Assembly: GCA_018816665.1 (NCBI GenBank)
Contig: JAHIVM010000430.1
Span: 1-9,036, forward strand
DNA from: Candidatus Zixiibacteriota bacterium
Lineage (GTDB): Bacteria; Zixibacteria; MSB-5A5; GN15; FEB-12
Direction: 5' to 3'
Length of the DNA stretch: 9,036 nucleotides
The translations under genes and the position numbers were made by a program. A model generated the notes under the pieces. It saw only the letters and a list, made by a program, of their open reading frames with translations, was not told the DNA's origin and ran no database searches. Shown in pieces: positions 6,246 through 9,036 of this stretch (its first letter is position 1; every line of letters starts with the position of its first letter).

Positions 6246-7087
6246 CGTCTGCCAAGCCCCAGTTTGTCCAGGATTTCCAGAGCAATCTCCTCAATGGCGC
6301 GGCGGGTGACGTTGATTGATTTCCAGCCGCGAACGCGGTACAGGTCGCGGCAGAACTTGATCTCCGCCCCGACCTCTCTGTGATCGTAGTACAATTGCAG
6401 GTTGTCTGCCCGTCCGACCGAGTGCGAGAGGTGCTGTGTGCGTTCCTCGCGTACCCTCACTAGTATGTCCGGCTGCATGAGCAAACCGATAATCTGGTTT
6501 TTGTGCATGGGGGACACCTTGCGCAACAGGTTTTCGGTCAGAGTGGCGTCGCGCACCACCGGAATATTCGCCACTTTCAGTCCGTAATTGCAGGCCAGAT
6601 ACATGCTTATGGGGGTTTTGCAGGTTCGCGACGGCCCCAGCAGGACGAGATCCGCTTCCTCCAGAAAGGGCCCCATACCGTCATCGTGCTCGACCGTGTA
6701 GCCGATGGCATCCACTTTCATATAGTAATTGTCATCAATCACATGCAGGATGCCCGGCTCGTAACCGGGATGTACGCCGAGGAACATCGATAACGTGTCA
6801 ATCATCTGCTCCAGGACGTTGAGATTGAGCACGTTCATTTCCTTCAGCCGGTTCGTGAAGTACTTGCTGAGATCGGCCGAAATAATCGAATAGACGACCA
6901 GGTAGTCCGGTTCGACTTCCTTGAGCACCCGATCAATGGCATTGCGGTCGCGAATCTGCGGGTAGATGTGCAACAGCGAAAAATCAAGGTCCTTGCGGGA
7001 GTATTGCACGAGAACGGCATCAAGCAGTCGCTTGGCGGTACGCCCGGTGCCGTCAGATACGATGATAATCTTCTTGGTATCGTCCAT
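6242..7087 (-). CDS. ppsR: PEP synthase / pyruvate-phosphate dikinase regulatory protein (bifunctional kinase-phosphorylase)
   Basis: This 281-residue member of the kinase-PPPase family (formerly DUF299) is the usual size (E. coli PpsR is about 277). Known members inactivate PEP synthase or PPDK by ADP-dependent phosphorylation of a Thr beside the catalytic His, and reactivate it by Pi-dependent dephosphorylation, switching carbon flow between pyruvate and PEP. Visible signatures are IIIVSDGTGRTA at 7-18, EHDDGMGP at 133-140, and the P-loop-like GPSRTCKTPISMYLA at 151-165. Family members more often read GVSRTSKT, so the second Ser is Cys here. The protein is cytoplasmic. The ATG at 7087 has GGAG eight bases upstream and a good promoter behind it. 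The last four bases (ATGA) overlap the start of the 880-aa secreted protein. No ppsA or ppdK lies in the window, so the target enzyme (PEPS or PPDK) cannot be told. The family call is firm. Confidence 0.93.
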   Translation of the reverse strand: MDDTKKIIIVSDGTGRTAKRLLDAVLVQYSRKDLDFSLLHIYPQIRDRNAIDRVLKEVEPDYLVVYSIISADLSKYFTNRLKEMNVLNLNVLEQMIDTLSMFLGVHPGYEPGILHVIDDNYYMKVDAIGYTVEHDDGMGPFLEEADLVLLGPSRTCKTPISMYLACNYGLKVANIPVVRDATLTENLLRKVSPMHKNQIIGLLMQPDILVRVREERTQHLSHSVGRADNLQLYYDHREVGAEIKFCRDLYRVRGWKSINVTRRAIEEIALEILDKLGLGRR

Positions 7088-7095
7088 AGCCTACA

Positions 7096-7099
7096 CTCC
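7096..7099 (-). promoter_or_regulatory. Ribosome binding site of ppsR
   Basis: GGAG on the minus strand within a G-rich run, 8 nt before the ATG at 7087. Confidence 0.6.
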
Positions 7100-7120
7100 G
7101 CCCCCTGCAGTTCTTGACGC

Positions 7121-7149
7121 ATGGTAGCAATTGCGGCGAGTTTTTTCAA
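7121..7149 (-). promoter_or_regulatory. Sigma70-like promoter of ppsR and the 880-aa gene
   Basis: TTGAAA (7144-7149, five of six to consensus), an ideal 17-nt spacer, and TACCAT (7121-7126, four of six). Transcription would start near 7114, leaving a leader of about 27 nt that contains the ribosome site. It sits in the 106 bp gap between the upstream paralog and ppsR. No clear intrinsic terminator for the upstream gene is visible in this gap. Confidence 0.5.
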
Positions 7150-7193
7150 GCTCAAAGGTAAGCTGTGCGAGGTTACGACGATGACTCGACCGG

Positions 7194-9035
7194 TTACATA
7201 ATGACGACCAGTTTGCCTATTTGGGTGTGCCCGTGCCGGTCTTCGACTGTCCAGTAGTACATACCCGAGACAATCATCTGGGTGTTACGCGTGATCATGT
7301 CCCAGGTATCATGATTGGCCAGGGGATCGCTCGGATCAACATCGTGCCGAATCTCCCGGATCAGATCCCCATCCAGAGAAAACACCCTGATGGTGCAGTC
7401 GGGAGGGAGATTGGCAAAGTGCACCGCCCGGGTCCGGTCCGCCGGGCGATCGGCCTGATCACGTCCCTCAAACCCGCGCCCCCGGTAGTCGGCATCGATG
7501 CGGTACGGGTTGGGATACACAAACACTTTCAGGTTTTCGGAAACCACGCGATCGACAGATTCCAGGGGGTAGGTTATCACGGGACCGATGGTTGGGTTGG
7601 TTTCCAGCGCGGGCAGCCCCGACTGGGGCGATCCGTAGTCAAACGCCGTTACATTTATCCAGTACGGCACGGTGGGCAACAGGTCCTCAATCACGTATTC
7701 GTATTCATAGTACTTCAGGAAACCATCCCCGGTTACATGGATGTCGTACACCGAGTCGGGGATCGAATCGGGGACAAGCGAGGGCGGCAACTCCGCATCG
7801 GGATATACTTTTCGTATTCCGGTGGTGGCGTTGGCAAAGTTTCCCAGGACGGATCGGTTGAAGTCCTGGATTTCGAAATATAGAACGGAGTCAAACGGCT
7901 CTCCGGTGTCGGGATCCAATCCCGAGATTCGGAGCGGGTTGCTGCGGCTGAAGGCCAGCGGATTCCACAGCGTGTCTCCGTCCCCGTAGAGCGTCTGCAA
8001 CTCTATCAGGGGAAAGGGCGTGTCCAGCAACAGGTATTGCCGTAACTCGGCGCTCCAGATGTACTTATTGAAGTCCTCAAGGTCATAGGAGGCGAGCAAG
8101 GTATAGCTCGACTGCCTGTTGTCCCGAGCCAACCACACGCGATATCCCTCGAAATCTTCCTCACGGGAAAACACGTCGCGCGCATTCTCCGTACGAACAC
8201 CGTTCCACATCACCCGAACAGCCCCGATTTGCGGCTCGACCCGAAGCCCGGGTACGCCTTTTGACGACGTATACGCTGTCGGCGCCGGGGGAGGCGATGC
8301 TCCCCGGAAGTCAGGAACGCCGTCCCCTTTGCGCCAGATGGTATCGGCCAGTTCGTAGTCCCACACCGAATCATACGAAACGATCGCCGTGTCGTTCAGC
8401 GTATCGTAAAAGGTGTCTATGCGCAGGGTGGAGTCGCCGCCCCGGGAACATATGGTTGCTTCACCGGCGTAGCCGTCGGAATCCGTATCCACGCCGGGAT
8501 TATCATAAATCCAGTCCGCCCAGGTGGCATTGAGCCCCAGGTCGTCAAAATTCAAACCGGCGTAATAACGCTGCCAGTCGGTGGGGTCCGATTCAAAGCG
8601 AGGGAAATTGCCGGGGTCAGAATGGAAATTCTCTCCGGCCACATAGGCCAGTGACACCGGCAGCGACTGTCCGGGTTCGATGTCGAACGGTCCGAACGAC
8701 AGCAGGTACCGGGTGTCCAGCCCCGTTGCCCAGATGTCAACCTCATCCGGCGGCGGCGGGAACCAGACAGGATCGAGCTGGCTGATCGAGGCTACCGTGG
8801 CCTGATCGTAGTCAAATTCGCGATTCCGCAGGAAGTGATACTTGTTCCGATCACCCTCCGGCGTTCCCGATCCCGCATGCCCGAGATACCGGTAGTTGAC
8901 TCTCGTCTGTGGTCCGAAGTCGCGTGAGGCCTCCCGATTGCTGATCCACCAGTTGAACGACACTTCCAGTGAATCGGACGGCGTACGAACGATTCGAGTG
9001 GCGGTCACGTGTGGTGTTGGGGGCAGCATGGTCTG
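7194..9035 (-). repeat. Paralogous segment, copy 2
   Basis: Partner of 3603-5378. In the last 110 residues about 86 of 109 aligned positions are identical by hand count; similarity is lower in the Fn3-like insertion. Confidence 0.85.
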
Positions 9036-9036
9036 A
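7194..9036 (-). CDS. Large secreted protein paralog, N-terminus beyond window edge
   Basis: About 613 residues are visible. The frame is open through the right edge, so the ATG at 9029 is internal: the residues before it (Gln, Thr) continue the alignment with the 880-aa protein at its residues 290-291. About 290 N-terminal residues, including a presumed signal peptide, are therefore missing. The layout matches the paralog: FNWW and DFGPQTR motifs, the DTDSDGYAGE loop (bases 8460-8489), the GDGVPDF and Pro-rich linker, an Fn3-like region ending TVPYWINVTAFDYGSP, then FVYPNPYR, SGMYYW and a final IGKLVVIM. Differences from the paralog include about nine extra residues after the Pro linker and a longer loop near GLDPDTGEPFDS. 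No catalytic motif is seen. Export followed by surface attachment or release through the C-terminal FlgD/T9SS-like domain is inferred. It ends 106 bp before ppsR and appears to be in a separate transcription unit. Confidence 0.87.
   Translation of the reverse strand, partial: QTMLPPTPHVTATRIVRTPSDSLEVSFNWWISNREASRDFGPQTRVNYRYLGHAGSGTPEGDRNKYHFLRNREFDYDQATVASISQLDPVWFPPPPDEVDIWATGLDTRYLLSFGPFDIEPGQSLPVSLAYVAGENFHSDPGNFPRFESDPTDWQRYYAGLNFDDLGLNATWADWIYDNPGVDTDSDGYAGEATICSRGGDSTLRIDTFYDTLNDTAIVSYDSVWDYELADTIWRKGDGVPDFRGASPPPAPTAYTSSKGVPGLRVEPQIGAVRVMWNGVRTENARDVFSREEDFEGYRVWLARDNRQSSYTLLASYDLEDFNKYIWSAELRQYLLLDTPFPLIELQTLYGDGDTLWNPLAFSRSNPLRISGLDPDTGEPFDSVLYFEIQDFNRSVLGNFANATTGIRKVYPDAELPPSLVPDSIPDSVYDIHVTGDGFLKYYEYEYVIEDLLPTVPYWINVTAFDYGSPQSGLPALETNPTIGPVITYPLESVDRVVSENLKVFVYPNPYRIDADYRGRGFEGRDQADRPADRTRAVHFANLPPDCTIRVFSLDGDLIREIRHDVDPSDPLANHDTWDMITRNTQMIVSGMYYWTVEDRHGHTQIGKLVVIM

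Noticed and set aside
7088..7193. Terminator for the upstream secreted paralog
   Set aside because: AGCT-flanked sequence near 7150-7165 forms at most a 4-bp stem, and the A-rich run that follows on the minus strand is not a T-tract; no terminator can be supported.
7221..7883. Plus-strand frame of 220 codons opposite the upstream paralog
   Set aside because: Antisense to the conserved C-terminal domain; arises from codon bias of the real gene.

Overview
All seven protein genes in this 9.0 kb window lie on the minus strand, so transcription runs from the right edge to the left. The organism looks like an uncultured bacterium of the FCB superphylum, perhaps Zixibacteria or a neighbouring candidate phylum. 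The reasons are two large secreted proteins with a 'VYPNPYR ... SGLYYW ... IGKL' C-terminal module (T9SS/FlgD-Ig-like), a fairly GC-rich composition and good Shine-Dalgarno sites. No phylogenetic marker is present, so this placement is an inference.

Right half (3603-9036): two long paralogous exported proteins flank a ppsR-type regulator. The first paralog enters from the right edge (7194-9036, N-terminus missing). After a 106 bp gap holding a good sigma70-like promoter comes the bifunctional PEP-synthase/PPDK regulatory kinase-phosphorylase (6242-7087). Its stop overlaps the start of the second, complete paralog (3603-6245, 880 aa) as ATGA. The paralogs align over all shared sequence, with about 79% identity in the last 110 residues, so this is an old local duplication.

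Middle (3364-3602): a 239 bp non-coding gap. It contains a weak candidate promoter, a short inverted repeat, and a leader that can be folded by eye into a three-way junction ahead of the next gene.

Left half (1-3363): a compact cassette of four genes: an HlyD/membrane-fusion-like protein (2284-3363), a VTC-domain polyphosphate-polymerase-like protein (1473-2279), a DUF4956 membrane protein (806-1480) and an exported CotH-family kinase-like protein (1-687, C-terminus beyond the window). The first three are almost contiguous: a 4-nt gap, then an 8-nt overlap. CotH follows 118 nt later with its own strong ribosome site. VTC, DUF4956 and CotH genes often sit together in bacteria, but I know of no settled function for the set. 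A plausible reading is a membrane-bound polyphosphate or phosphotransfer module acting at the cell envelope, with the HlyD-like protein as an added partner. This cassette is the most interesting part of the window.

No tRNA, rRNA, CRISPR array, transposase or integrase was found.
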